DNA from: REEB95 sp035934235
Lineage (GTDB): Bacteria > Pseudomonadota > Alphaproteobacteria > ATCC43930 > CGMCC-115725
Assembly (NCBI GenBank): GCA_035934235.1
Contig: DASYYB010000034.1
Coordinates: 1 to 64,000 of the forward strand
Length of the DNA: 64,000 bases
Reading direction: 5' to 3'
In this document: positions 25,678 through 35,584 of the stretch, piece by piece
How the letters are laid out: every line of letters starts with the position of its first letter
How positions within the stretch are numbered: position 1 is the stretch's first letter
Position numbers and translations under genes: made by a program
The notes under the pieces: model-generated
Database searches by the model: none
What the model was told of the DNA's origin: nothing
What the model saw: the letters and a program-made list of their open reading frames with translations, nothing else

Positions 25678-27414
25678 ATGGCGGAGCGTTGGGGACTGCC
25701 GATCGTCGCGTGGCCGTCGCGCCTGCGGCCGAGCATGTGGGACGGGATTGCACTGCCGTTGGTGTTCGGCGGCCTCATCCTGCTTGCCTGGGCGAGCCAC
25801 CAGATGAGCCAGCCGTTCCACGCCGGCCAGCAACTGCCGATCTCGCTCGATCCGCGCCATCTGCCGGCCTATGCGCTGCGGACAGTGATGCGCATGGCCT
25901 TGGCACTGGTCGCGTCGCTGGTCTTCAGCATCGTCTATGCGGCGATCGCGGCCAAAAGCAAGCGGGCCGAGAAGCTGCTGATCCCGATCCTCGACATCCT
26001 ACAATCGGTGCCGATCCTGGGGTTCCTGTCGATCACCGTGACCGGATTTATCGCGCTCTTCCCCGGCAGCCTGCTCGGCTACGAGTGCGCCGCGATCTTC
26101 GCCATCTTCACGTCGCAGGCGTGGAACATGACGTTCAGCCTGTATCAATCCTTCATCGGCGTGCCGCACGATTTGCGCGAAGCGGCGCGCATGTATCACC
26201 TGTCGCCGTGGAACAGCTTCTGGCAGCTCGAAATGCCGTTCGCGCTGCCGCAGCTCGTCTGGAACATGATGATGTCGGTGTCGGGCGGCTGGTTCTTCGT
26301 CGTGGCGTCCGAAGCGATCAGCGTCAATGGCAACAACGTACTGTTGCCGGGTATCGGCTCCTACATCTCGGTGGCGATCGATCAGCGCGACCTGCAAGCC
26401 GTCGGCTACGCCATTCTCGCCATGCTGGTGCTGATCCTGATCTACGACCAGCTGCTGTTTCGACCGCTGCTGGCGTGGGTGCAGCGCTTCAGGGTTGAAA
26501 CCATCGTCGGCGACGAGATCGAGCCGCCTTGGTTCCTGAAGATGATGCAGCGAGCGCGCATCTTCCACGCCGTCGCGCGGCTGCTTGCCCTCATGGCTCT
26601 CGTTTCGAGCCGGGTCGCGCAGCGGTTACCGGAGATGCCGGACGTCGCCCGACGCGGCCGGCGATTCGGACGCACGCTCGATATTACGTGGACCGTGATC
26701 CTCGTCGGCGGCTCGGCGGCGGCGCTGGTCGAGATCGCGCATTTCGTCCATGCCGAGGTCGGCTGGACCGAGGTCGGCCATGTCTTCGTCCTCGGCGCCA
26801 TCACGTTGGTGCGCGTCGTCGTGCTGATCGTGCTGGCGGCGCTGGTGTGGGTGCCGATCGGCGTCTGGATCGGGCTGCGGCCGCGCCTGGCGCGCCGCAT
26901 CCAGCCGGTAATCCAGTTCCTCGCGGCGTTTCCGGCCAATCTGTTTTTTCCGATCGTGGTGTCGCTGATCGTCGTCTATCGGCTAACGCCCGAGATCTGG
27001 CTGTCGCCGCTGATGATCCTCGGCACGCAATGGTACATCCTGTTCAACGTCATCGCTGGCACGTTGGCGCTGCCCAACGACTATCTGCTGGTTGCCGGCA
27101 ACCTCGGCGTCCGGAACTGGCTCTGGTGGCGGCGCCTGATCCTGCCGGGCATCTTTCCTGCCTTCGTCACCGGCGCCGTCACCGCCTCCGGCGGCTCGTG
27201 GAACGCCAGCATCGTTTCCGAGATCGCGCGTTGGGGCGATACGACCTTGCGGGCCACCGGGATCGGCGCTTATATCGCCACCGAAACCGAGGCGGGTGAT
27301 TTCCCGCGCATCGCCCTCGGCATCACGGTGCTTTGTCTGTACGTGCTGGTGTTCAACCGCCTGGTGTGGCGGCGTCTGTACCAGCTCGCCGAAGAACGTC
27401 TGCGGCTCGATTGA
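25678..27414 (+). CDS. Double-length ABC permease (two fused BPD_transp_1 domains)
   Basis: A 578-residue inner-membrane protein made of two permease domains of about 250-280 residues each, joined near residue 300. Each has its own ATPase-contact loop: DLREAARMYHLSPWNSFWQ (about 164-182) and LGVRNWLWWRRLILPGIFP (about 477-495). It belongs to the nitrate/sulfonate/bicarbonate permease superfamily, where permeases are normally separate single-domain chains. It is followed after 15 bases by its ATPase. No periplasmic binding protein is encoded next to it. Confidence 0.88.
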   Translation: MAERWGLPIVAWPSRLRPSMWDGIALPLVFGGLILLAWASHQMSQPFHAGQQLPISLDPRHLPAYALRTVMRMALALVASLVFSIVYAAIAAKSKRAEKLLIPILDILQSVPILGFLSITVTGFIALFPGSLLGYECAAIFAIFTSQAWNMTFSLYQSFIGVPHDLREAARMYHLSPWNSFWQLEMPFALPQLVWNMMMSVSGGWFFVVASEAISVNGNNVLLPGIGSYISVAIDQRDLQAVGYAILAMLVLILIYDQLLFRPLLAWVQRFRVETIVGDEIEPPWFLKMMQRARIFHAVARLLALMALVSSRVAQRLPEMPDVARRGRRFGRTLDITWTVILVGGSAAALVEIAHFVHAEVGWTEVGHVFVLGAITLVRVVVLIVLAALVWVPIGVWIGLRPRLARRIQPVIQFLAAFPANLFFPIVVSLIVVYRLTPEIWLSPLMILGTQWYILFNVIAGTLALPNDYLLVAGNLGVRNWLWWRRLILPGIFPAFVTGAVTASGGSWNASIVSEIARWGDTTLRATGIGAYIATETEAGDFPRIALGITVLCLYVLVFNRLVWRRLYQLAEERLRLD

Positions 27415-27429
27415 TCAAGGATTGGTGAC

Positions 27430-28749
27430 ATGCCCGCCGAGACCACTTTCGCCGCGGATGTCGGCACCGGCCTCGTCGCCGCACACCAAGTGTGCAAAAC
27501 CTATGCGACCGGCGATTCCGCCGGTCGGCTGGTGCTCGACCACATCGACTTCACCGTCAAGGAAGGCGAGATCGTCGCCATCCTGGGCAAATCGGGCTCG
27601 GGCAAGTCGACGTTCCTGCGTATCCTTGCCGGCCTGACCGAGCCGTCGGACGGCTTCGCGAGCTATCGCGGCCGGCGGATCGACGACCCGGTCCATGGCA
27701 TCGCCATGGTGTTCCAGAGCTTCGCACTGTTCCCGTGGCTCACCGTGCTGGGCAACGTCGAGCTCGGCCTCGAGGCCCAGGGCGTGCCGCTCGACGAGCG
27801 TCATCGCCGCGCCATTGCCGCCATCGACCTGATCGGCCTCGACGGTTTCGAATCGGCCTATCCCAAAGAGCTGTCGGGCGGCATGCGCCAGCGCGTCGGC
27901 TTCGCCCGCGCCCTGGTGGTCAACCCCGACGTGCTACTGCTCGACGAGCCGTTCTCGCAACTCGACGTGCTGACCGCGGAGACGTTGCGCGGCGACGTCG
28001 AGGATCTGTGGCGCGACCGCCGCATTCCAACCAAGGGCATCATCCTGGTTTCACACAACATCGAGGACGCGGTGTTCCTGGCCGACCGCATTATCGTGTT
28101 CGGCAGCGATCCCGGCTGCATCCGCGCCGACATTCCGGTGCCGCTGCCGCGACCGCGCGACCAAGCGAACCCGATCTTCCGCAACCTAGTCGATCAGGTC
28201 TACACGCTGCTCACGACGGTACCCGGCACCGAGGCGGCCAAGCGCCGCGCCGAGCCGATCGGCCTTGGCTATCGTCTGCCCGACGCGTCGATCCAGCAGC
28301 TGACCGGTCTGCTCGAAGCGCTGTCGCAACCGCCCTACGAGGGCCGTGCCGATCTGCCCAAGCTCGCCGAGAACGAGCATCTGTCGACCGACGATTTGAT
28401 GGTGCTGGTGGAGACGCTCCAGCTTCTCGGTTTCGCCCAAGTCGGCGGCGGCGACATCGAGGTTCTACCGGCCGGCCGCGCCTTCGCCGCGGCCGATCTC
28501 CAGCACCGCAAGCAGATCTTCAACGATCACATGCGACGCGCCGTGCCGTTGGCCGCGCACATCCGCCGTGTGCTCGACGAGCGGCCCGGACACAGCGCGC
28601 CCGAAGGCCGTTTCCTCGCCGAACTCGAAGATTATCTGTCGGAACAGGAAGCGCGGCAGGTCTTCGAGACGGTGATCAACTGGGCCCGCTATGCCGAACT
28701 CTTCGCCTACGACATCGACAGCGGCGTGTTGAGCCTCGAGAATCCCTGA
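27430..28749 (+). CDS. ABC transporter ATPase with AAA-associated C-terminal domain
   Basis: A 439-residue protein: a nitrate/taurine-type ATPase domain (1-260) with Walker A GKSGSGKS, signature ELSGGMRQRVGFARAL and Walker B VLLLDEP, then a C-terminal domain (about 280-430) of the AAA_assoc_C type with ADLPKLAENEHLSTDDLMVL and a long helical end. The extra domain is probably regulatory. Forms the importer with the fused permease upstream; the substrate is unknown because no receptor gene is adjacent. Confidence 0.9.
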   Translation: MPAETTFAADVGTGLVAAHQVCKTYATGDSAGRLVLDHIDFTVKEGEIVAILGKSGSGKSTFLRILAGLTEPSDGFASYRGRRIDDPVHGIAMVFQSFALFPWLTVLGNVELGLEAQGVPLDERHRRAIAAIDLIGLDGFESAYPKELSGGMRQRVGFARALVVNPDVLLLDEPFSQLDVLTAETLRGDVEDLWRDRRIPTKGIILVSHNIEDAVFLADRIIVFGSDPGCIRADIPVPLPRPRDQANPIFRNLVDQVYTLLTTVPGTEAAKRRAEPIGLGYRLPDASIQQLTGLLEALSQPPYEGRADLPKLAENEHLSTDDLMVLVETLQLLGFAQVGGGDIEVLPAGRAFAAADLQHRKQIFNDHMRRAVPLAAHIRRVLDERPGHSAPEGRFLAELEDYLSEQEARQVFETVINWARYAELFAYDIDSGVLSLENP

Positions 28750-28771
28750 ACGCCGGATAGCGGCCGCCGCC

Positions 28772-29962
28772 ATGATCCGTTCCGGTTCGCGCGTGTTGGT
28801 CGTGCTCTTGGGCGCGATGACCGCGCTCACGGCGCTCGCCATCGACATGAGCCTGCCGGCGCTGCCGGCCTTGAGCGCCGAATTCGACGCGTCGCCCGAA
28901 CGCGTGCAGCTGACGCTGAGCCTGTTCATCATCGGCTACGCCGTCGGCCAGCTCTTCCACGGGCCGCTGTCCGATCGCTTCGGTCGCAAGCCGATTCTGA
29001 TCGCCGGCCTGGTGATCTATGGCGGCGCATCGATCGTCTGCGCGCTGAGCCAGAGCATCGACCTCTTGATCTCGGCGCGGCTGGTGATGGGATTCGGCGG
29101 CTGCGTCGGTCCGGTCCTCGCCCGTGCCGTCGTGCGCGACCATTACGGCGGCCCACATGCCGCGCAGATGTTCTCGTCGCTAACCGCGGTCTTCGCGCTG
29201 GCGCCGCTGATCGCGCCGACCGTCGGCGGCTGGCTGCTGGTACATTTCAGCTGGCGGGCGATTTTCGTCGCGCTGACGCTGTTCGCCGGCACGCTGTTCG
29301 TGGTGATCGTCTTCGGCTTCGCCGAATCGCTGAAAGCGCCCGATGCCGACGCCTTGCGGCTCGGCCGCCTGGTCCGCAACTATCAGACGTTCCTGACCAG
29401 CCGCCTTTGCCTCGGCTACGCGCTGCTCAATGGCCTATGTTGGGCCGGTATCTTCGCTTTCCTGTCCGGCTCGCCATTCGTGTTTATTTCCATCTACGGC
29501 GTCGCGCCGGAGCACTACGGCTATTACTTCGCGCTGGCGGCGGTGGCGCTCGTAATCGGCGCGTTGTCGAACAAGCGGCTGCTACGGCGGCACGGGCACG
29601 AACGCGTGTTGCGCTGGGGCTTGATCGCGACCGTTACCGGCGGCGCCGTGGTGCTGATCGCGTGCGCCACGCGCTGGGGCAGCGCCGGCGGCGTGATGGC
29701 TGGATTCATGCTCTATATCTGGGGCCAAGCGGTGGTGGCACCCAACGCGATGGCGGCGGCGCTGGAGCCAATTCCACACATGGCCGGCACCGGTGCCGCG
29801 CTCATGGGCGCGGTGCAGATGGGCGCCGGCGCGCTCGCCGGTTATGCCGTCAACGCCTTCTACGACGGCACGCCGACGCCGATGGGTGCGGTGATTCTGG
29901 CGATGGCGCTGGCGACGGCGGGGATTTATTTGGCGCTACTGCGGCGGCCGGCAACAGCGTAA
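28772..29962 (+). CDS. MFS exporter, Bcr/CflA drug-resistance family
   Basis: A 396-residue, 12-helix major-facilitator protein. DMSLPALPALSAEFDAS after helix 1 and the motif A loop GPLSDRFGRKPIL (about 69-81) are characteristic of Bcr/CflA exporters, which expel drugs or sulfonamides by proton exchange. It starts 22 bases after the ABC ATPase, on the same strand, and could be the outward counterpart of that importer, though this is inference. Confidence 0.9.
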   Translation: MIRSGSRVLVVLLGAMTALTALAIDMSLPALPALSAEFDASPERVQLTLSLFIIGYAVGQLFHGPLSDRFGRKPILIAGLVIYGGASIVCALSQSIDLLISARLVMGFGGCVGPVLARAVVRDHYGGPHAAQMFSSLTAVFALAPLIAPTVGGWLLVHFSWRAIFVALTLFAGTLFVVIVFGFAESLKAPDADALRLGRLVRNYQTFLTSRLCLGYALLNGLCWAGIFAFLSGSPFVFISIYGVAPEHYGYYFALAAVALVIGALSNKRLLRRHGHERVLRWGLIATVTGGAVVLIACATRWGSAGGVMAGFMLYIWGQAVVAPNAMAAALEPIPHMAGTGAALMGAVQMGAGALAGYAVNAFYDGTPTPMGAVILAMALATAGIYLALLRRPATA

Positions 29963-29968
29963 CGGCCG

Positions 29969-31465
29969 TCAGACCTTCGGCCGCATGGTCGGGAAGGCGA
30001 TCACGTCGCGGATCGACGGGCTGTCGGTCAGCAGCATGGCGAGACGATCGATGCCAATGCCAAGGCCGCCCGCGGGCGGCATGCCATATTCGAGCGCGGT
30101 GACGAAATCGTCGTCGAGACGCTGCGCCTCCTCGTCGCCGCGGTCGCGCGCCGTCATCTGTGCCTCGAAGCGCGCACGCTGATCGAGCGGATCGTTGATC
30201 TCGGAAAAGGCGTTCGCCACCTCCCAGCCGTTGACATAGGTCTCAAAGCGCTCGACCAGGCGCGGATCGCGCGGATCGGGCTTGGCCAAGGGCGAGATGT
30301 CACGCGGAAATCTCGTGACGTGGATCGGCTGGATCAAGCTGTCCTCGACCTTGGCGGCGAACGCCGCTTCGAGTGCCTGGCCCCATGAGGCGGTCTTGAG
30401 CACGTCGGCGCCGAGCTTCTTGGCCGCGTCGCGCGCCGCGCCGGCGTCGGCGATCGCCAGGAAGTCGACGCCGGTTTTTTCTTTCACCAGCTCCGCCATG
30501 GACTTGCGCGGCCACGGCGCCTGGAGCTCGATCTCGTGCTTGCCGTAGGGAATCTTGGTTGTGCCGAGCACCTCGCGGGCGATGGTGACGACGAGGTGTT
30601 CGGTCGTTTCCATCATTGTCGTGTAATCGGCGAAGGCCTGATAAAGCTCGAGCGAGGTGAATTCGGGATTGTGCCGCGGGCTGATGCCTTCGTTGCGGAA
30701 GTTGCGGTTGATCTCGAACAGCTTGTCCGACAGGCCGCCGACCATGAGCCGCTTCAGATGCAGCTCGGGCGCGATGCGCAGATAGAGTTCGAGGTCGAGT
30801 GCGTTGTGATGCGTGACGAACGGCTTGGCCGAGGCGCCGCCCGGAATCGTGTGCAGCATCGGCGTCTCGACTTCGAGAAAGCCACGCTCGATCAGCAGCC
30901 GACGCATCACCGCGATGATCTGCGAGCGGCGGCGCAGTGTCTGGCGCGATTCCTCGCTCATGATGAGGTCGAGATAACGCTGGCGGTAGCGCGTCTCGAC
31001 GTCGGTGAGGCCGTGGAACTTCTCGGGCAGCGGCAACAGTGCCTTGGCCAGCACGGTCAAGGCGCGCGCGTTGACCGTTAGCTCGCCGCGCGGCGTGCGC
31101 CGGACCAGGCCGTCGACGCCGATAAGGTCGCCGAGGTCCAGGAGCTTGAGAACCGCCATCGCCTCGGGCGCGAGGTTGTCCTTGTGGCAGAAGACCTGGA
31201 TCTTGCCGGTCGCGTCGTGCAGGTCGACGAACATGCCGCTGTTGCGCAGGGCGCGGATGCGGCCGGCAACCTTGACCCGGTCTTGCGTTTCGGTGCCGGT
31301 GGCCAAGTTTGCGTATTTGACGTCGAGCTCGGCAGCGCGTGCATCGGGCGCGAAACCGCTGGCGTAAGGATCGACGCCGAGCGCCTTGAGCTGCACGAGC
31401 TTGTCGAGACGCTGCGCGCGGTAGTCGGTTGCGCTTTTGGCTTCCTGGTTTTGTTTTTCCGCCAT
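29969..31465 (-). CDS. lysS: Lysyl-tRNA synthetase, class II
   Basis: A 498-residue class II synthetase that charges tRNA-Lys. An OB-fold anticodon-binding domain spans about 60-160 (VKVAGRIRALRNSGMFVDLHD). The catalytic domain has motif 1 (ERGFLEVETPMLH), motif 2 (FEINRNFRNEGISPRHNPEF) and motif 3 (GLGIGIDRLAMLLT). The ATG at 31463-31465 follows a plausible ribosome site; a longer in-frame stretch upstream overlaps the ABC transporter gene in another frame and is not coding. Confidence 0.96.
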   Translation of the reverse strand: MAEKQNQEAKSATDYRAQRLDKLVQLKALGVDPYASGFAPDARAAELDVKYANLATGTETQDRVKVAGRIRALRNSGMFVDLHDATGKIQVFCHKDNLAPEAMAVLKLLDLGDLIGVDGLVRRTPRGELTVNARALTVLAKALLPLPEKFHGLTDVETRYRQRYLDLIMSEESRQTLRRRSQIIAVMRRLLIERGFLEVETPMLHTIPGGASAKPFVTHHNALDLELYLRIAPELHLKRLMVGGLSDKLFEINRNFRNEGISPRHNPEFTSLELYQAFADYTTMMETTEHLVVTIAREVLGTTKIPYGKHEIELQAPWPRKSMAELVKEKTGVDFLAIADAGAARDAAKKLGADVLKTASWGQALEAAFAAKVEDSLIQPIHVTRFPRDISPLAKPDPRDPRLVERFETYVNGWEVANAFSEINDPLDQRARFEAQMTARDRGDEEAQRLDDDFVTALEYGMPPAGGLGIGIDRLAMLLTDSPSIRDVIAFPTMRPKV

Positions 31466-31514
31466 GCCGGATCCCTTTGGCGGTTCGTTGTAACGGCTTG
31501 GCGGCAAAGCGCAA

Positions 31515-33236
31515 CTATTCCGCGACGAGCGCGCCGGCATGGAAGCGCGTGAGATCGAGGACGCGGTCGTGCAGCGCCTTGAGGCTTTCGCGGTGGCCGA
31601 CGCTGACGATGGCCGCATCGGGATGGCGGCTGCGCAGCAAACCATAGAGCCGCGCCTCGTCGTCCTCGTCGACCGCCGAGCTGGCCTCGTCGAGGAAGAT
31701 GAGATCGGGATGCGCCAGGAGCACGCGCGCAAAGGCGACGCGCTGCTGCTCGCCGAGCGACAGGCGCAGCGGCCAGTTTTGGTCGTCGGCCAGATTGGCC
31801 GCGAGCGCGCCGAGACCGACCCGCTCGAGCGCTTCGATCATGCGAGCGTCGTCGACCGCGCTTTCGAGCGCGGGATAGGCCAGCGCCTGCTTGAGGGTGC
31901 CGAGCGGGAAGTAGGGTCGCTGCGGCATGAAGAAGGTCCGGCCGGCGCCGAGACGCACATCGCCACGGCCGTAAGGCCAGATACCGGCGGCGGCACGCAG
32001 CAGGGTCGACTTGCCGGTGCCGGACGGACCGGTGATCAGCAGCGAGCCGCCGGGCTCGACGCGCAGCGACACGCCGCGAACCAGCGGCGCGCCGTCCGGC
32101 AGATCGAGATCGAGATCGCGGATGTCGATGCCAACGCCTTCGCGATGGAGGCGGATCGGCTGGGGTGCGCGCAAGCCGGCCTCGATCTCGTCCATGCGCT
32201 GTTCGAAGGTCGTGAGACGTTCGGTAACGGCGACCCACGTCGCGATGTCGGTGAACGAATTGATGATGAACGACAACGAGCTTTGAACGTTGCTGAAGGC
32301 GTCGACCACCTGGAACAGCCCACCCATCTGGATCTGCTTGGCGAAATAGCGCGGCGACACCACGAGAACCGGAAAGACCGCCGCCACCTGCGAATAACCC
32401 GACGTGAACCAGTTGAGCTTTTTCTGCCGCAGCATGATGCGCCAGAAATTGTCGAAGAGGCTGCCGAACCGCCCGTCGAAGGTTTCGCGCTCGGGCGGTT
32501 CGCCGCCATAAAGCGCGACGCTCTCGGCGTTCTCGCGCAGGCGAACCAGGCTGTAACGGAAGTCGGCTTCGAAGCGTTGCTGCGCGAAATTGAGCGGCAC
32601 CAGCGGCCGGCCGATCTTGACAGTCAGCCAGGTACCCAAACCGGCGTAGATGAGCGCGGCCCAGGCGAGATAGGCGGGAATATGAACGGTCCCGAGCGAG
32701 CCGAGCGGAATCTCGGCCGGGCCCGACAGGCCAACCAGGATGACCATGAAAGACGCCAATGACACGACCGAGCTCAACAGCCCAAGCGCGAGCGTTGCGA
32801 CGTAGGAGACATAGAGCCGTAGATCGTCGGCGATACGCTGGTCGGGGTTGTCGGTGATGGTCCGGTCGAGTTGCAGCCGGTAATAGCGCCGGTCACCGAG
32901 CCAACGATCGAGATAGTGGCCGGTCAGCCAACGCCGCCAACGGATCTGGAGCATCTGCTGGAGGTAGACCGCGTAAACCGACATCGCGATGCTGGCGGCG
33001 GCCAAACCGCAGAAGATTCCGAGCTGTTTAAAGAACTCCGGCGCGTTGAATTCCTGGAGCGCGTTGTAGAACGCGTTGTTCCACGCATTGATACGGACCG
33101 ACACGTAGACGTTGCCGAGATTGAGCGCGACGACGGCGATCAGCAGCGCCCAGGCGATGCGCTTCTCATCCGACGACCAATAAGGCCGTGCCAGGCGCCA
33201 GGCGAGGCGGAGCATCGTCCGTCGTTTGCCGTTCAT
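31515..33236 (-). CDS. SbmA/BacA-YddA-like ABC transporter, fused membrane and ATPase domains
   Basis: A 573-residue transporter with a membrane domain (about 1-330, six helices) of the ABC_membrane_2/SbmA-BacA class and a C-terminal ATPase domain with Walker A GPSGTGKS, a signature SLGEQQRVAFARVL and Walker B IFLDEASSAVD. FRYSLVRLRENAESVALYGG in the coupling region is typical of this class and of peroxisomal ABCD proteins. Relatives import peptides or vitamin B12 or long-chain fatty acids. I took ATG 33234-33236; an in-frame GTG at 33252-33254 is possible. Confidence 0.87.
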   Translation of the reverse strand: MNGKRRTMLRLAWRLARPYWSSDEKRIAWALLIAVVALNLGNVYVSVRINAWNNAFYNALQEFNAPEFFKQLGIFCGLAAASIAMSVYAVYLQQMLQIRWRRWLTGHYLDRWLGDRRYYRLQLDRTITDNPDQRIADDLRLYVSYVATLALGLLSSVVSLASFMVILVGLSGPAEIPLGSLGTVHIPAYLAWAALIYAGLGTWLTVKIGRPLVPLNFAQQRFEADFRYSLVRLRENAESVALYGGEPPERETFDGRFGSLFDNFWRIMLRQKKLNWFTSGYSQVAAVFPVLVVSPRYFAKQIQMGGLFQVVDAFSNVQSSLSFIINSFTDIATWVAVTERLTTFEQRMDEIEAGLRAPQPIRLHREGVGIDIRDLDLDLPDGAPLVRGVSLRVEPGGSLLITGPSGTGKSTLLRAAAGIWPYGRGDVRLGAGRTFFMPQRPYFPLGTLKQALAYPALESAVDDARMIEALERVGLGALAANLADDQNWPLRLSLGEQQRVAFARVLLAHPDLIFLDEASSAVDEDDEARLYGLLRSRHPDAAIVSVGHRESLKALHDRVLDLTRFHAGALVAE

Positions 33237-33297
33237 TGCTGCGTTCCGCGCCACCTGACCGGATTTAGGACCACTCGCTACGCCTCACCCCGCGGCG

Positions 33298-34752
33298 TCA
33301 GCGTGCAGCGCGGGCAATCGTCGCCGTCGTGCTGTAGCCGGGCACGAGCGTGGCCAGCAGCACCCGGCCGCCATAGGATTCGACGATGTCGGCGCCGACG
33401 ACCTGGTCGTGGCGATAATCCGAGCCCTTGATCAGCACGTCGGGCCGCAATTCGCGGATGAGGTCGACCGGCGTCTCGGCATCGAAGATCACGACCATAT
33501 CGACCGGCGCGAGCGAGGCGAGCACCGCGGCGCGCGCGGCTTCGTTCTGCACCGGCCGTTCCGGCCCTTTGAGCCGCCGTACCGACGCGTCGCTGTTGAG
33601 GCCGACCACCAGCCGGTCGCAGGCAGCGCGCGCTTCGGTCAACAGCGAAACATGGCCGGGATGAATCAAGTCGAAGCAACCGTTGGTGAAGCCGATCTTG
33701 AGGCCGTTGCGGCGCCAGCGCGCGACGTGATCGACCGCCAGCGCCAACGGCAGCTCCTTGCGGTTGCGCAGCGTGTCGCGGTCGACCAGCGCCTCTGCCA
33801 GCTCGCTGGCGTGGACGACGGCGGTGCCGACCTTGCCGACGACGATGCCGGCGGCGACGTTGGCGGCACGCGCTGCGTCCAACAGGCTCGCACCGGCCGC
33901 AAGCGCCGCGCCGAGCACCGCGACGACGGTGTCGCCCGCGCCCGAGACGTCGAAAACCTCGCGCGCCTCGGCGGCAAGCCGATGGACGTCCGATCCGTCG
34001 ATCACCAGCATGCCGTCCTTGCCGCACGACACCAGCATGGCGCCGAAACCGTGCCGGCGGATCAATTCGCGCGCCGCGGCAATCACCGCGTCATCGTCGG
34101 CCAGCGCATGACCCACGGCTTCGGCGAGCTCGCGCCGGTTGGGCTTCAACACGCTGGCGCCTTGATAAATCGCGTAGTCATGGCCCTTGGGATCGACGAT
34201 GACTTTGCGCCCGGCGGCGCGCGCCAGATCGATGATATCGCGGGCGACACCGCCGACGAGGACGCCTTTGGCATAATCCGACAGAATGACCGCTTGGTGA
34301 TGCGGCAGCGAAGCTTTGATCTGCGCCAGCATGTCGGACCGCGTTTGCGCCGAGATCGGCGCAATGCGTTCGTGATCGGCGCGCAGCAGCTGTTGCGTCT
34401 CCGCGACGTAGCGTGTCTTGACGGAGGTCGCGCGGTCGCGCTCGGCCAGGACGTGCGCCTCGGCATTGCCCACGGCGGCGACCATACGCGCAATTTCGTG
34501 GCCGGCCGTATCGGCGCCGGTGACCGAGACGAAGCAGGTCTCGGCGCCCAGCGCGTGCAGATTCCGCAGCACGTTGCCGGCGCCGCCGAGGCGCCGCTCT
34601 TCGCTTGCGACATGCAGCACCGGCACCGGCGCTTCGGGCGAAATGCGTTCGACCCGGCCGGTCACGTAATGATCGAGCATGACATCGCCGGCGCAAATCA
34701 CCCGTGCGCGGCCGAATGCCTCGACCAACCCGATGAGATCCGTCTCTGCCAT
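33298..34752 (-). CDS. hldE: Bifunctional heptose 7-phosphate kinase / heptose 1-phosphate adenylyltransferase
   Basis: A 484-residue two-domain enzyme making ADP-heptose for the lipopolysaccharide inner core. The N-terminal ribokinase-like domain (about 1-320) contains GDVMLDHYVTG, RRLGGAGNVLRNL and the catalytic DVSGAGDTVVAVL. The C-terminal cytidylyltransferase domain (about 345-484) has TNGCFDLIHPGHVSLL and LIKGSDY. Start ATG 34750-34752. It shows that this bacterium builds heptose-containing LPS. Confidence 0.95.
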   Translation of the reverse strand: MAETDLIGLVEAFGRARVICAGDVMLDHYVTGRVERISPEAPVPVLHVASEERRLGGAGNVLRNLHALGAETCFVSVTGADTAGHEIARMVAAVGNAEAHVLAERDRATSVKTRYVAETQQLLRADHERIAPISAQTRSDMLAQIKASLPHHQAVILSDYAKGVLVGGVARDIIDLARAAGRKVIVDPKGHDYAIYQGASVLKPNRRELAEAVGHALADDDAVIAAARELIRRHGFGAMLVSCGKDGMLVIDGSDVHRLAAEAREVFDVSGAGDTVVAVLGAALAAGASLLDAARAANVAAGIVVGKVGTAVVHASELAEALVDRDTLRNRKELPLALAVDHVARWRRNGLKIGFTNGCFDLIHPGHVSLLTEARAACDRLVVGLNSDASVRRLKGPERPVQNEAARAAVLASLAPVDMVVIFDAETPVDLIRELRPDVLIKGSDYRHDQVVGADIVESYGGRVLLATLVPGYSTTATIARAAR

Positions 34753-34825
34753 AGAGCCCTGTTTATGATGGCGAATCCCGGTCCGAGGCAAGCAAAACCG
34801 GTTCTGGCTCGCTATATTAAAGGGT

Positions 34826-35581
34826 ATGCGTAGGAACGATGGCCATCGCGCTGCCGCCGCGGCGCCGACCGTGCCCGCCGGATCGCGGATTTACGCCATC
34901 GGCGACGTGCACGGCCGGCTCGACCTTTTGACCAGGCTGCACGCGCTCATCACGGCCGACGCCGCCGACGCGCCCGCGCGTCGCCGGGTGATCGTCTATC
35001 TCGGCGACTATATCGATCGCGGGCCGGACTCCCGTGGCGTGATCGAGTTGTTGTTACAGCCGCCGGTCCCCGGGTTCGAGCACGTCCACCTCTTCGGCAA
35101 CCACGAGGATTTCCTGCTCCAATTCCTCGAACACGCCGAAGTCGGACCGCATTGGTGCGCCTACGGCGGCCTCGCGACGCTCGCGAGCTACGGCGTGCGG
35201 CCGCCGGCCGGCCTCACCCCGCATGCAGCCGATTTCGAAACCGCGCGCCACGCGCTGGCCGACAAGCTTCCGTCCGCGCACGTCGGCTTTCTGCGCGGCC
35301 TGAAACTCACGCACATGGAAGGCGACTATCTGTTCGTCCACGCTGGGGTTAAGCCGGGCATCGCGCTTGCCGAACAGCAGGCTGAAGACCTGTTATGGAT
35401 CCGCGGCGAGTTCCTGGAATCGACCGACGATTTCGGCGCTTGCGTCGTGCACGGCCACACCATCGTCGAAACACCGGAGCAGCACGCCAACCGCATCGCC
35501 ATCGACACCGGCGCTTTCGCCACCGACACGCTGACCGCGCTGGTGCTCGAGGGCGCCGAGCGGCGCTTCATCCAGACGTAG
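34826..35581 (+). CDS. Serine/threonine-type metallophosphoesterase (PPP family)
   Basis: A 251-residue calcineurin-like phosphatase with the three metal-binding motifs in order: GDVHG (27-31), GDYIDRGPD (about 60-68) and GNHED (about 92-96), and a C-terminal VHGHT. PPP proteins dephosphorylate Ser/Thr-phosphoproteins or cleave diadenosine tetraphosphate. The -10-like TATATT at 34813-34818 lies only seven bases before the ATG and no ribosome site is visible, so translation may be leaderless. Divergent from hldE. Confidence 0.88.
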   Translation: MRRNDGHRAAAAAPTVPAGSRIYAIGDVHGRLDLLTRLHALITADAADAPARRRVIVYLGDYIDRGPDSRGVIELLLQPPVPGFEHVHLFGNHEDFLLQFLEHAEVGPHWCAYGGLATLASYGVRPPAGLTPHAADFETARHALADKLPSAHVGFLRGLKLTHMEGDYLFVHAGVKPGIALAEQQAEDLLWIRGEFLESTDDFGACVVHGHTIVETPEQHANRIAIDTGAFATDTLTALVLEGAERRFIQT

Positions 35582-35584
35582 CGC

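Noticed and set aside
31515..33236. Naming the fused ABC protein as SbmA or BacA
   Set aside because: SbmA/BacA proper lack an ATPase domain; this protein has one and fits the YddA-like branch, so no gene symbol is given.
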